A stretch of 47,528 nucleotides of DNA from an uncultured Lachnospiraceae bacterium. GTDB taxonomy: Bacteria; Bacillota; Clostridia; Lachnospirales; Lachnospiraceae. Numbering within the stretch: position 1 is the first letter of the stretch; every line of letters begins with the position of its first letter. The DNA is taken from the NCBI GenBank assembly GCA_947625135.1, contig CANQNE010000020.1, positions 1 to 47,528 of the forward strand, read 5' to 3'. The notes under the pieces are model-generated. The model saw nothing but the letters and a program-made list of their open reading frames with translations, searched no databases and was not told the DNA's origin. The translations under genes were made by a program, and so were the position numbers. Positions 34,411 through 42,781 of the stretch are shown piece by piece.

Positions 34411-35592
34411 TCACCCTACGATCAAAAGCTCCGTTGTCTCAACGGCGGTTTTTACCAGCTCGTCAATCTTTTCTTCCAGCCGCTTTTCCGATCTTCGGAT
34501 CACATTGATATTGGGTTTCGTCACAGGATGCTTTGCCACAAAAATGGTACAGCAGTCCTCATAAGGCTGAATGGACGTCTCGTACGTACCAATCCGCTCG
34601 GAGACCTCCACGATCTCCTGCTTATCAAAACCGATCAACGGCCGGTACACCGGCATGGTACACACCTCGTTGGTAGCCGCAAGGCTCTGCATAGTCTGGC
34701 TTGCAACCTGTCCGATACTCTCTCCTGTCACCAGTCCCAGACATTCTGTCTCTCTGGCAAAATGCTCCGCAATCCGCATCATATAGCGGCGCATGATGAT
34801 CGTCAGCTCGTCATGGGGGCACTGATCATAAATATACAGCTGAATATCCGTAAAATTCACCACATGAAGGTAGATGGGCCCTGTATATATTGCCACCTGC
34901 TTTGCCAGATCTATCACCTTCTGCTTTGCCCGCTCACTTGTATAAGGAGGCGCGTGAAAATAGACCGCGTCCAGCTTCACACCCCGCTTTGCCACCATCC
35001 AGCCCGCCACCGGGCTGTCTATTCCGCCGGAGAGCAGAAGCATGGCCTTCCCATTGGTTCCCACGGGCATGCCGCCCAGCCCCGGCAGCACCAGAGAATA
35101 AATATAGATGTTCTCCCGGATCTCTACGTTTACCCGGATCTGAGGCTGGTGAACATCCACACGCATCTGAGGAAACGCGTCCAGAACCGCGCCGCCCAGT
35201 TCCCTGTTCAGTTCCATGGAGTCCAAAGGGTAATTCCGATTGGCTCTCCTTGCCTGAATCTTGAATGTCTGGCTGTGTTCCTGATACATGTCTTTCAGAA
35301 AACCCACCACAGCTTCAGACAGCTCTTCGACCCCGCACAGGGGCACCTGCACTACCGGACAGATACCGGAAATGCCGAACACCTTCTGCAGCTGCGACAA
35401 CAGCTCCTCCTGATCATACCGGCCCTGGCAATCCACATAAATGCGTCCCTGCTCCTTGGAGACCGTAAACTCGCCCTCCACCTTTTTCACTGCCAGCTTA
35501 ATCTGCCGTACCAGCGCATTTTCAAACAAAAACCGGTTTTTTCCTTTAATGCCGATCTCCGCATACTTAATCAGAAATTTTTGATAATCCAT
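34411..35592 (-). CDS. thiI: tRNA 4-thiouridine synthase ThiI
   Basis: A 393-residue ThiI: N-terminal ferredoxin-like and THUMP domains (to about residue 165) and the adenylating PP-loop domain with LLSGGIDSPVAGWM. It thiolates uridine 8 of tRNA. The C-terminal rhodanese domain of the E. coli enzyme is absent, as is usual in Firmicutes; a cysteine pair lies in EDCCTIFVAKHP. No cysteine desulfurase gene is adjacent. The start is ATG 35592 (MDYQKFL), with CGGAGGA upstream; the longer open frame runs into the intergenic gap. It follows the CobW-like gene after 25 bases and may be cotranscribed. Confidence 0.93.
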   Translation of the reverse strand: MDYQKFLIKYAEIGIKGKNRFLFENALVRQIKLAVKKVEGEFTVSKEQGRIYVDCQGRYDQEELLSQLQKVFGISGICPVVQVPLCGVEELSEAVVGFLKDMYQEHSQTFKIQARRANRNYPLDSMELNRELGGAVLDAFPQMRVDVHQPQIRVNVEIRENIYIYSLVLPGLGGMPVGTNGKAMLLLSGGIDSPVAGWMVAKRGVKLDAVYFHAPPYTSERAKQKVIDLAKQVAIYTGPIYLHVVNFTDIQLYIYDQCPHDELTIIMRRYMMRIAEHFARETECLGLVTGESIGQVASQTMQSLAATNEVCTMPVYRPLIGFDKQEIVEVSERIGTYETSIQPYEDCCTIFVAKHPVTKPNINVIRRSEKRLEEKIDELVKTAVETTELLIVG

Positions 35593-35617
35593 CGATTCCT
35601 CCGTTTGAAGTCCTCTC

Positions 35618-36559
35618 TTAATTGAAGTATACCAGATCCTCCTCCGGCTTTTCGGCCCTGCCAATGTCCTCCACATAAAGAACGGCGCCTTCTCCCTGAT
35701 AAAGAGGATGATATTCTCCTTTTACTCTTGCCGTAACGTTCACCCATTCCTTGATCTGAAGCCGATCGGCAAATTCATAGTGGGCGAGCATACCGATAAA
35801 AGCAATGTCGTCGGCGCAGCAGGTCATGGCAAACCGCCCCGCCACAAAGCATCCCTTTGGGATCTCCCGATTCTTGTACACAATCGCCCGGAACCTGATC
35901 TTTTTTCCGGCATATTTTTCCGGGTGATCCATGGCGTCCAGATACCAGATCCCAAAATCCTCGTCGCAGATCTCGACCTCCTCCCCGGACAGATCAAAGG
36001 GGAGCTGCTCCTCTGCAGGGCTCAGCACATGCCCGTCCACGGTCTCGTAAATGATCTGGGCCATCCGGTTCACCGCCTTGATATTCCGGCGGAACATAGT
36101 CTGGTCCGTCTCCTCCGTACACCGGTTGATGATGATCAGATCCGCATACGTTACCTGTTCCATCACAAGGGATTTCATATTGTTGATATACATATTGAAC
36201 GTAGTGGAATCAATGGTACATAAGATCTGCCCCATCACCCATTTCCGGGGCAGCTGCGTTTCCATGAAGTTTTTCAGCCGCCACATACCGTTGAATTCCA
36301 CAATCACACGGCGAGGCCGGTACTGCGCGTTACATTCCTTCAGAAATTCGGAGGTAAGGTCCTCTTCCTTTTCCACCCGGACAATATAAGTGTTGCTCTT
36401 TTCCAGCGCCTTCTCGTCGTACTCTATTTCTCCCTCTTCGCAAAGGATCAAAATGGTCTTTTCCCCTGTGGCAAATTCCTCATCCTGCAGTGTGTCATTG
36501 ATAAAGGTGGATTTGCCGCTGTCCAGAAAACCGGTGAACAAAAATACAGGTACTTCCAT
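35618..36559 (-). CDS. CobW-like GTPase fused to a YcgQ-type (TIGR03943/DUF1980) C-terminal domain
   Basis: A 313-residue protein. Residues ~1-190 are a COG0523/CobW P-loop domain: Walker A GFLDSGKST, acid region ILCEEGEIEYDE, and INRCTEETD where the guanine-specifying NKxD would lie, so that motif is degenerate. The CxCC metal motif of typical CobW proteins is missing. Residues ~200-302 (GIWYLDAMDHPEKYAGKKIRF, RFAMTCCADDIAFIG, WVNVTARVKGEY) resemble the C-terminal domain of YcgQ/TIGR03943 proteins, with its CC-x-D motif. YcgQ partners with a YcgR-type permease in Bacillus, and these genes often accompany CobW genes, so the fusion suggests a metal-related role. ATG 36559 has GGAG six bases upstream. 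Ligand and partner are unknown. Confidence 0.75.
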   Translation of the reverse strand: MEVPVFLFTGFLDSGKSTFINDTLQDEEFATGEKTILILCEEGEIEYDEKALEKSNTYIVRVEKEEDLTSEFLKECNAQYRPRRVIVEFNGMWRLKNFMETQLPRKWVMGQILCTIDSTTFNMYINNMKSLVMEQVTYADLIIINRCTEETDQTMFRRNIKAVNRMAQIIYETVDGHVLSPAEEQLPFDLSGEEVEICDEDFGIWYLDAMDHPEKYAGKKIRFRAIVYKNREIPKGCFVAGRFAMTCCADDIAFIGMLAHYEFADRLQIKEWVNVTARVKGEYHPLYQGEGAVLYVEDIGRAEKPEEDLVYFN

Positions 36560-36564
36560 ATCCT

Positions 36565-36665
36565 TCTCCATTCCGGAGCGTTTGCACAACAGGACGGCAA
36601 GCGGCTCGCAAAAGCAATTTTCCGTCTGCCATCAGGCTATTTGAGACGCTCCGGCACAAATAGCC
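36565..36665 (-). repeat. hairpin element copy 2 (upstream of CobW-YcgQ gene)
   Basis: A perfect 9-bp outer stem CCGGAGCGT (36573-36581) / ACGCTCCGG (36646-36654) encloses 64 bases. A second perfect 9-bp stem GGCTATTTG/CAAATAGCC (36635-36643, 36657-36665) overlaps its inner side. It shares 14 and 17-of-18 bases with the copy at 13948-14014. It ends beside the gene's Shine-Dalgarno. Confidence 0.65.
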
Positions 36666-36715
36666 CTGTGAAAAATCAGCGCGCCAACGCGACTTTTACA
36701 CCTATTTTCTTCTGC

Positions 36716-37891
36716 TTAAACATGAAACAGCTCTTTCAGCTGCTCTTCCTTCAACTCTGTTCCGATCACACAGATCCGGCCTGTATACTGGGGATCACCA
36801 TCCCGCACCTCATACTCTTCGGGTACCATATCAAAATAGATCCAGCTGCCGTCCTGAGCGCCTACCATTCCTTTCGCCCGCAGCACAACGCCGCATTGCT
36901 CTGTCTCCGCAAGCGTTTTTACGATCTTTTCGATCTCTTCCTTTGTATATTTTACCGGCGTTTCTTTGCCCCAGCTTGTAAACACCTCGTCCGCATGATG
37001 ATGGTCATGGTCATGATGATGCTCATGGTCGTGATGATGCTCATGCTCATGATGATGTTCATGTTCATGGTCGTGCTCATGATGAGGATGCTCGTGCTCA
37101 TGCTCATGAGGATGCTCATGGTCGTGGTCGTGCTCATGATGAGGATGCTCGTGTTCATGCTCATGGTCGTGCTCATGATGAGGATGCTCGTGCTCGTGGT
37201 CGTGTTCATGAGGATGCTCATGCTCATGATGATGCTCATGCTCGTGGTCGTGTTCATGCGCCATGGTTTCCTCCATCAACGCTTTTTCCATGGCATTTGC
37301 CTCTTCCATCGCGCCAATGATCTGACTGCCGTTCAGCTCGTCCCATGGGGTGGTAATGATGGCCGCTTCCTTATTGTATTCCCGAAGCAGCGCCACACAC
37401 TCCTCCAGCTTTTTCTGAGGTACGGACTGCGTACGGCTTAAAATAATCGTTTTTGCGGTTTTTACCTGATCTGTAAAAAATTCTCCGAAATTTTTGATAT
37501 ACACCTTTGCTTTATTTGCGTCCACCACTGCCACAGACGCCCCCAGCTTCAGCTGCGTATGATCCGCCGCGCGGACTACGGCCTTTTCCACGTCAGAGAG
37601 CTTTCCCACGCCGGACGGCTCGATCAGGATCCGATCCGGAGCATAAGTGGCAAGTACCTCCTGAAGCGCCCTGCCGAAATCTCCTACCAGCGAGCAGCAG
37701 ATACATCCGCTGTTCATCTCTGATACCTGCACACCGGCATCCTGCAAAAAACCGCCGTCAATGCCGATCTCCCCAAACTCGTTCTCGATCAGTACAATCT
37801 TTTCTCCCTGATATGCCTCTTTCAGCAGCTTCTTGATCAGGGTGGTTTTGCCAGCACCCAGGAACCCGGAAATTACAGTTACGTTTGTCAT
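36716..37891 (-). CDS. histidine-rich CobW/COG0523 GTPase metallochaperone
   Basis: A 391-residue COG0523 GTPase. Walker A is SGFLGAGKTT, the metal-binding CICC motif is at residues 63-66, and EPSGVGK follows. The NKxD position reads LSRTQ, a divergent form. Residues 212-299 contain about 50 histidines, mostly His-Glu and His-Asp alternation, which would hold many Zn or Ni ions. The C-terminal CobW_C domain (from about 303, WGKETPVKYTKEEIEKIV) is complete. Such proteins insert or store zinc or nickel using GTP hydrolysis. It lies upstream of the CobW-YcgQ fusion, 156 bases away, on the same strand. A minus-strand TTTCAA/TATGAT pair ~100 bases upstream is a weak promoter candidate; no certain Zur box was seen. 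Confidence 0.93.
   Translation of the reverse strand: MTNVTVISGFLGAGKTTLIKKLLKEAYQGEKIVLIENEFGEIGIDGGFLQDAGVQVSEMNSGCICCSLVGDFGRALQEVLATYAPDRILIEPSGVGKLSDVEKAVVRAADHTQLKLGASVAVVDANKAKVYIKNFGEFFTDQVKTAKTIILSRTQSVPQKKLEECVALLREYNKEAAIITTPWDELNGSQIIGAMEEANAMEKALMEETMAHEHDHEHEHHHEHEHPHEHDHEHEHPHHEHDHEHEHEHPHHEHDHDHEHPHEHEHEHPHHEHDHEHEHHHEHEHHHDHEHHHDHDHHHADEVFTSWGKETPVKYTKEEIEKIVKTLAETEQCGVVLRAKGMVGAQDGSWIYFDMVPEEYEVRDGDPQYTGRICVIGTELKEEQLKELFHV
36995..37258 (-). repeat. low-complexity His-Glu/His-Asp coding repeat
   Basis: About 264 bases of near-repetitive CATGAGCA/CATGACCA-type units encode residues 212-299 of the His-rich CobW protein. No regular long period is visible; the tract is a likely site of length variation. 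Confidence 0.9.
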
Positions 37892-38014
37892 TCTGACACG
37901 CCTCCGTTAATAAAATTCTATTTTTGTTCTCCAGTATCTCATCGCGGCTTCCACAGGATCCCGCCGCTTTAATTGACTATCATACTACAAATCCTTAAAA
38001 TTGAAAAGCCATTT

Positions 38015-39133
38015 TTACGTATTTCTCTTCCATTCCTTCTCCATCAGATCACAGATCGCGGAAGCCGCATTCCCGGGAATGATCCTCTGCTGGCTGGCGC
38101 GCATGGACTTCCGAAGATCTTCATCCAATAACCGGTCGCAGGCATCCGTCAACTGCTTCTTCGGTGCCGTCACGGGAATACACATTCCGTTTTTTGCAAA
38201 GAACTGCATATTCAATGTTTCACATCCGGGAATGGGCGTAATGTGGATCAGCGCCGCGCCGGCGACAGCTGCCTCCGTAGAAGAAAGCCCGCCCGGCTTT
38301 GAGATAAATAAATCGCAGGCTTTTATATAATCCGCCATTCTGGACGTATACTTCAACACTGTACATTGCCGGCCGAAATTGCGCTCCAGATTTTCATAAA
38401 GGGGGCGGTTATTTCCGCACACCACGATCAGCGCCGCTTCTTCTCTCTCATAATGATCCAGCAGAACGGCAACCACCTGCTCGATCTGTCCTGCGCCGAT
38501 GCTCCCGCCCGCAACAAAAATATATTTCCTGTCCGGTTCAAGGCCGAGTCTCTGTCTGATCACAAAAGGATCCTCTTTTTCGGAAAATTCATGCAGCACA
38601 GGAATCCCCAGCGGCAATATCCGCTCCCTTGGGATTCCCCGCCCCACAAAATCTTCCGTCAGCTCCTTTGCGGGAATGATGTAATAGTCACAGTCCGTCT
38701 CCTCGGTAAAAGGAATACAGACATAGTCCGTCGCAATAAAATAAGTTTTGGGTACGGCCTTTCCTACCCGCTTCATTCCGGTAAGTATTTCCGCCGGGAA
38801 AAGATGGGTGGTAACAACGGCGTCAAATCGGTTCTCTTCCAAATATTGCTCCAGAAAAGGCATCATCCGCTTGTTGATCCGGTATACCGGAGAGGAAACC
38901 GGCAGCCTGCGGTAGGCATTTCCAAGATGATAGGCCATACCAAAGGCAGAAGGTACTCTCTGGGCAAGCACATTGTAGGCGCTGTTTACCGTGGACGCAG
39001 TCAGATCGCTCTTTAATGTATACGGATTTAATGTCTTTGCCCCGTGACCTCTCCGGGACAGCTCCTGCGCTATCGCCGCGCAGGCGGAGTTATGCCCGCC
39101 TCCGGTGCCGCAGGACAAGATCAGCGCATCCAT
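38015..39133 (-). CDS. GT28 diacylglycerol glycosyltransferase (MGDG synthase/UgtP family)
   Basis: A 372-residue glycosyltransferase of the MGDG synthase family. The N-terminal acceptor domain starts with LILSCGTGGGHNSACAAIA, the typical Gly-rich opening of MGDG synthase and UgtP. The C-terminal GT28 domain has FVAGGSIGAGQIEQV and the sugar-nucleotide site SKPGGLSSTEAAVAGAALI. It would transfer a hexose from UDP-sugar to diacylglycerol at the inner membrane face, making glycolipids or the anchor of lipoteichoic acid. It overlaps plsY by 13 bases, so the pair forms a membrane-lipid operon. Sugar (glucose or galactose) is not deducible. Confidence 0.85.
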   Translation of the reverse strand: MDALILSCGTGGGHNSACAAIAQELSRRGHGAKTLNPYTLKSDLTASTVNSAYNVLAQRVPSAFGMAYHLGNAYRRLPVSSPVYRINKRMMPFLEQYLEENRFDAVVTTHLFPAEILTGMKRVGKAVPKTYFIATDYVCIPFTEETDCDYYIIPAKELTEDFVGRGIPRERILPLGIPVLHEFSEKEDPFVIRQRLGLEPDRKYIFVAGGSIGAGQIEQVVAVLLDHYEREEAALIVVCGNNRPLYENLERNFGRQCTVLKYTSRMADYIKACDLFISKPGGLSSTEAAVAGAALIHITPIPGCETLNMQFFAKNGMCIPVTAPKKQLTDACDRLLDEDLRKSMRASQQRIIPGNAASAICDLMEKEWKRNT

Positions 39134-39732
39134 AATAATTTAACCTCAAATTGTTCTTTTTCTTCTTTGCTCAGATACATCCGCAAGCATACTGCCGCCG
39201 TGATGATCCCGAACCCCAAATACACTGCCGGATCCACTTTGCATACTGTCATAGCAGCAAAGGCGCCAAGATACGCCCAAATGATCCGGTAAAAATGCGG
39301 ACTGATCCGCAGTCCCACAGACAAAAAGATAAAGGCGGCCGCGAATAACAGCACCGGCAGGCCGTAAGGATACAGACCCAGCAGGCATCCGAAAGTCGTA
39401 GCAATGCCTTTTCCTCCTTTGAACCTGCTGTGAGCCGGAAATATATGTCCGATCACCGGCGCGGAAAGCACCGCGGACAATTGCCACTTTCCTCTTACCG
39501 GCGCCCCGAGCAGATAGAAAAATACCGGGACAAAACCTTTCAGCAGGTCAAACAGGAGCGTCAGCAGGCCGCACCAAAAACCGCCGTACACAAAAGCGTT
39601 TGTGGTTCCCGGGTTTTGATCCGGGCTTCTTTGTAGTATATCTTCTTTTCCCAACAGGCTGCAAAATACCCTCGCATACAGAACACTTCCCGATATGTAT
39701 CCGGCAATTACATAAAGAACCGTTCTAAGCAT
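39121..39732 (-). CDS. plsY: glycerol-3-phosphate acyltransferase PlsY (divergent)
   Basis: A 203-residue integral membrane protein of the PlsY family. Three conserved loops are present: GSVLYARVFC near the N terminus, SPDQNPGTTNAFVYGG, and IGHIFPAHSRFKGGKGIATTFG with the active-site His/Ser/Lys/Gly cluster. PlsY transfers acyl from acyl phosphate to glycerol-3-phosphate, the first step of phospholipid synthesis. It differs from typical PlsY (SRGS.N.GATN) in the first motifs, so it may be a second, specialised copy acting with the adjacent glycolipid synthase. ATG 39732 is about 10 bases from AAAGGAG; the upstream TTG overlaps that site. Confidence 0.8.
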   Translation of the reverse strand: MLRTVLYVIAGYISGSVLYARVFCSLLGKEDILQRSPDQNPGTTNAFVYGGFWCGLLTLLFDLLKGFVPVFFYLLGAPVRGKWQLSAVLSAPVIGHIFPAHSRFKGGKGIATTFGCLLGLYPYGLPVLLFAAAFIFLSVGLRISPHFYRIIWAYLGAFAAMTVCKVDPAVYLGFGIITAAVCLRMYLSKEEKEQFEVKLLWMR

Positions 39733-39807
39733 TCTGGTCAATCTCCTTTGTATATTGCAAAACTCGATGCTTTATATCTTAGCTTTGCGCTGTCTGCTAC
39801 ATCGTCC

Positions 39808-39836
39808 AGTATATCCCCATAATCGCAAATTGTCAA
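39808..39836 (-). promoter_or_regulatory. sigma-A promoter for plsY-GT28 operon
   Basis: On the minus strand a consensus TTGACA (complement of 39831-39836) and TATACT (complement of 39808-39813) are 17 bases apart, immediately after the uxuB terminator. Confidence 0.82.
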
Positions 39837-39885
39837 TAAACCTGCAGGGCTCCCGCAGCCGAAAACAAACCGCCTGCAGGAGCCC
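39837..39885 (-). terminator. terminator of uxuB
   Basis: A 12-bp stem with one mismatch (39847-39858 with 39874-39885; GGGCTCC core) and 15-base loop lies 19 bases after the uxuB stop. On the minus strand it is followed by GTTTATT, a modest T run. Confidence 0.7.
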
Positions 39886-39903
39886 CCGTTATCCGGTTTT
39901 TGC

Positions 39904-41517
39904 TCAGGGAACGTATTTCCGCAGCGCAGCCCGCACCGCGCCTGTACCGGCAGTCAGTTCCTGAAGATAGCCGCATACCTTTCCGGCCATTCCCACTTCA
40001 TACAGATCAACGCCGAATATCTGTTTCATCTTCAATACCGGCTTTACCGCAGCTTCCACATCCTGACCCTCTTTCAGCTTCAGCCCGGCCACATAAGGGC
40101 AGACCGTGTCCAGCAAAGGATCAGGGCTCAGTTCAAAGGGCTTTCCCTCATCATCCACTGCCATCAGGTAACGAAGCCATCCTGCAAACACAAGAGGGAT
40201 CAGGTTCAGGCTCTGCACATCCAGCTCTTTGGACGCCTGATATGCCTTAATGGTCTCTCCGAACCGGATCGCCAGCTTCTGGGAAGTATCCGTTGCGATC
40301 CGCTGTGGCGTATCCGGCATAAAGGGGTTGGGCACCCGCACCTGAAGCACTGTATCAATAAACTCTTTTGGATCCAAAACACCGGGATTCACCACTACCG
40401 GAAGCCCCTCCTGATAGCCGATGATCTCTACCATCTTCACCAGCTGGGGATCTTTCATCTCATCGGAGATCGTCCGGTAACCCAGCAGGCAGCCGTACAC
40501 TGCCAGGGTAGTGTGCAGTGGATTCAGGCAGGTACACACCTTCATCTTCTCCACCTTGTCCACCGTTTCCCTGTCAGTAAACAGCAGACCGCCTTTTTCC
40601 AGCGGAGGCCTTCCGTTGGGAAAAGCGTCCTCCACTACCAGATACTCGCACTCCTCCGCATTGACAAAGGGCGCTACATACGTATTCTTAGAGGTGATCA
40701 CCGGTTCCAGCCCTTCTACACCATCTTCGAGAAGGATCTTTTCAATGGACGCATCCGGCCTCGGCGTGATCTTATCGATCATCGTCCACGGGAAAGATAC
40801 CTTGTCCCTGTCCTGAATATAAGAGAGAAATCCCGGATCCGCACTGCCATTTTCCGTCCACTTTTCGGCAAAAGCCAGAACCGCCGCCTGCAGCTTGTCT
40901 CCGTTGTGGGAGCAATTATCCGTACTCACCATGGCGATGGGCTTCGCTCCCGCCTGATATCGGGTATACAAAAGCGACGCCACCTTGCCCATGTAACTGG
41001 AGGGCTTTTCCGGGCCCGCGGCAAAATCCGCCTTCACTGCCTGCAGCAGCGCGCCTTTGCCGTCCACCAGACTATAGCCTTTTTCCGTGATGGTAAACGT
41101 ACACATCTGCAGAGAATCCTGTTCAAAAATCTCCCGGAGCCGTGCAAACTGCTTCTCATTTTCGGAATCCAGCACAAGGGATTCCATAATGCTGCCGATC
41201 ACTGTCTTTTCCACAGTGCCATCCGCTTTTAAAGTCACCAGTATATTATAGTCGTCGTGGGGCCGGTTCATCTTCTCAATGATCTCATAGTCAAAACCCT
41301 CCGCCACCACGAGGCCTCGATCCAAAACGCCTTCATTCAAAAGCCGCTGCACCACATTTGCCTGAAATGCCTTAAAAATATTTCCCGCGCCGAAATGCAC
41401 CCAGAAGGGGGCTTCTTTTGTGGCCTTCTCCACCGCTTCTCTGTCAAACCGCGGCAGATCATATCCCTTTTCTTCCCATGCGTGCCGGTCGGCAAGTCCC
41501 TGTCTGTCTAATTTCAT
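39904..41517 (-). CDS. uxuB: fructuronate reductase UxuB (mannitol dehydrogenase family)
   Basis: A 537-residue long-chain polyol dehydrogenase. The N-terminal Rossmann region has FWVHFGAGNIFKAF; the C-terminal catalytic signature K-x5-N-x2-H is seen in MKVCTCLNPLHTTLA. The family includes mannitol dehydrogenase, tagaturonate reductase and fructuronate reductase. Overlap by four bases (ATGA) with uxuA, whose product acts next, points to fructuronate reductase: NADH-dependent reduction of D-fructuronate to D-mannonate. Confidence 0.9.
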   Translation of the reverse strand: MKLDRQGLADRHAWEEKGYDLPRFDREAVEKATKEAPFWVHFGAGNIFKAFQANVVQRLLNEGVLDRGLVVAEGFDYEIIEKMNRPHDDYNILVTLKADGTVEKTVIGSIMESLVLDSENEKQFARLREIFEQDSLQMCTFTITEKGYSLVDGKGALLQAVKADFAAGPEKPSSYMGKVASLLYTRYQAGAKPIAMVSTDNCSHNGDKLQAAVLAFAEKWTENGSADPGFLSYIQDRDKVSFPWTMIDKITPRPDASIEKILLEDGVEGLEPVITSKNTYVAPFVNAEECEYLVVEDAFPNGRPPLEKGGLLFTDRETVDKVEKMKVCTCLNPLHTTLAVYGCLLGYRTISDEMKDPQLVKMVEIIGYQEGLPVVVNPGVLDPKEFIDTVLQVRVPNPFMPDTPQRIATDTSQKLAIRFGETIKAYQASKELDVQSLNLIPLVFAGWLRYLMAVDDEGKPFELSPDPLLDTVCPYVAGLKLKEGQDVEAAVKPVLKMKQIFGVDLYEVGMAGKVCGYLQELTAGTGAVRAALRKYVP

Positions 41518-42584
41518 GACTTCGCCCCTTTCTCAATGGCTTCCCACAGACCGTTGAGATAGGTCGCCCCCAGCGCCCGGTCATACAGTCCATAGCCGGG
41601 CATGGCTACCTCGTCCCAGATCATCCGTCCGTGATCCGGGCGGATAGGGCCGTCAAAACCGATCTCATAAAGGGCCTTCATAATCTCATACATATCAAAG
41701 GTGCCGTCGGAGGACAGATGAGCCGCCTCCTCAAAATTGGTGGGCGTGATGAATTTCAGATTGCGCACATGGGCAAAATGGATCCTGCCCTTCAGGGAAC
41801 GGATCATGTCCGGCAGATCGTTTTCCAGATTGGTGCCGTAAGAACCGGAGCAGAATGTCACACCGTTGTGAGGATCGTCCACCATCTTCATCATCCGCAG
41901 GATATTTTCTTTATTGATGATGATCCGGGGAAGCCCAAACACACTCCATGCGGGATCGTCCGGATGGATCGCCATTTTGATGTCATATTTGTTGCACACC
42001 GGCATGATCTTTTCCAGAAAATATTTCAGATTGGCAAACAGTTTTTCATCGTCCACATCCCGGTACATGGCAAACAGTTCTTTTACCTTTGCCATCCGCT
42101 CAGGCTCCCAGCCGGGCATCACAGTTCCGTTCATATCCCCGGAAATGGAATCGAACATCTTCTCCGGATCCAGCGCATCCACCGCCTCCTGCGTATAAGC
42201 AAGCACCGTGGAGCCGTCCGCGCGTTTTCTGGCAAGCTCTGTCCTTGTCCAATCAAACACGGGCATAAAATTATAGCAGACCAGATGGATATCCTCCTGT
42301 CCCAGATTTTCCAGCGTCTCGATATAATTAGCAATATACTGATCCCGGTTCCCGCTGCCGGTCTTAATATCATCGTGGACATTTACACTCTCGATCCCTG
42401 CCACGGTAAGTCCGGCTGCTTCCACTTCGTCCTTCATAGCACGGATCCGTTCCCGGCTCCATACTTCCCCCGGCTGGGTATCATACAGTGTGGTGATCAC
42501 GCCTGTCACGCCGGGAATCTGGCGGATCTGTTTTAATGTGACGGTGTCAAACGCTGACCCATACCATCTTAATGTCATTTGCAT
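41514..42584 (-). CDS. uxuA: mannonate dehydratase UxuA
   Basis: A 356-residue mannonate dehydratase of the xylose-isomerase-like TIM-barrel fold (opening MTLRWYGSAFDTVTL, then VTGVITTLYDTQPGEVW; metal-site region KMAIHPDDPAW, and IHFAHVRNLKF, then IRPDHGRMIWDE). It dehydrates D-mannonate to 2-keto-3-deoxy-D-gluconate. It is the first gene of the uxuA-uxuB pair and has its own promoter. The ribosome site is weak (AAAGG about 12 bases before ATG 42584); the third codon ATG at 42578 is an alternative start. Confidence 0.95.
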   Translation of the reverse strand: MQMTLRWYGSAFDTVTLKQIRQIPGVTGVITTLYDTQPGEVWSRERIRAMKDEVEAAGLTVAGIESVNVHDDIKTGSGNRDQYIANYIETLENLGQEDIHLVCYNFMPVFDWTRTELARKRADGSTVLAYTQEAVDALDPEKMFDSISGDMNGTVMPGWEPERMAKVKELFAMYRDVDDEKLFANLKYFLEKIMPVCNKYDIKMAIHPDDPAWSVFGLPRIIINKENILRMMKMVDDPHNGVTFCSGSYGTNLENDLPDMIRSLKGRIHFAHVRNLKFITPTNFEEAAHLSSDGTFDMYEIMKALYEIGFDGPIRPDHGRMIWDEVAMPGYGLYDRALGATYLNGLWEAIEKGAKS

Positions 42585-42694
42585 TTCTCATCACGACCTT
42601 TCGTTTTGTTCGCTCTGCTCACAGCATATCCATAAAAATATCTGCCAATGCAGGTACGACTGGCATTTTTGCAGTCATCGGTACTTTCTTTGTG

Positions 42695-42724
42695 ATTATA
42701 CCATATTTTTCCTGTTGTTCTCAA
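42695..42724 (-). promoter_or_regulatory. sigma-A promoter for uxuAB
   Basis: On the minus strand TTGAGA (complement of 42719-42724) and a perfect TATAAT (complement of 42695-42700) are 18 bases apart. The ~100-base leader has a small imperfect hairpin around 42655-42675 that could be an operator, but no known regulator site was recognised. Confidence 0.72.
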
Positions 42725-42781
42725 GTATTTCTCATTTTTTGCACTTGCCGCGATGGAAATTCTGAAGATCCCGCCGTCCTT

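Noticed and set aside
37921-37985. Hairpin GCGGC/GCCGC after the GT28 gene as a terminator
   Set aside because: Only 5 bp of stem with a long loop and no T run on the minus strand.
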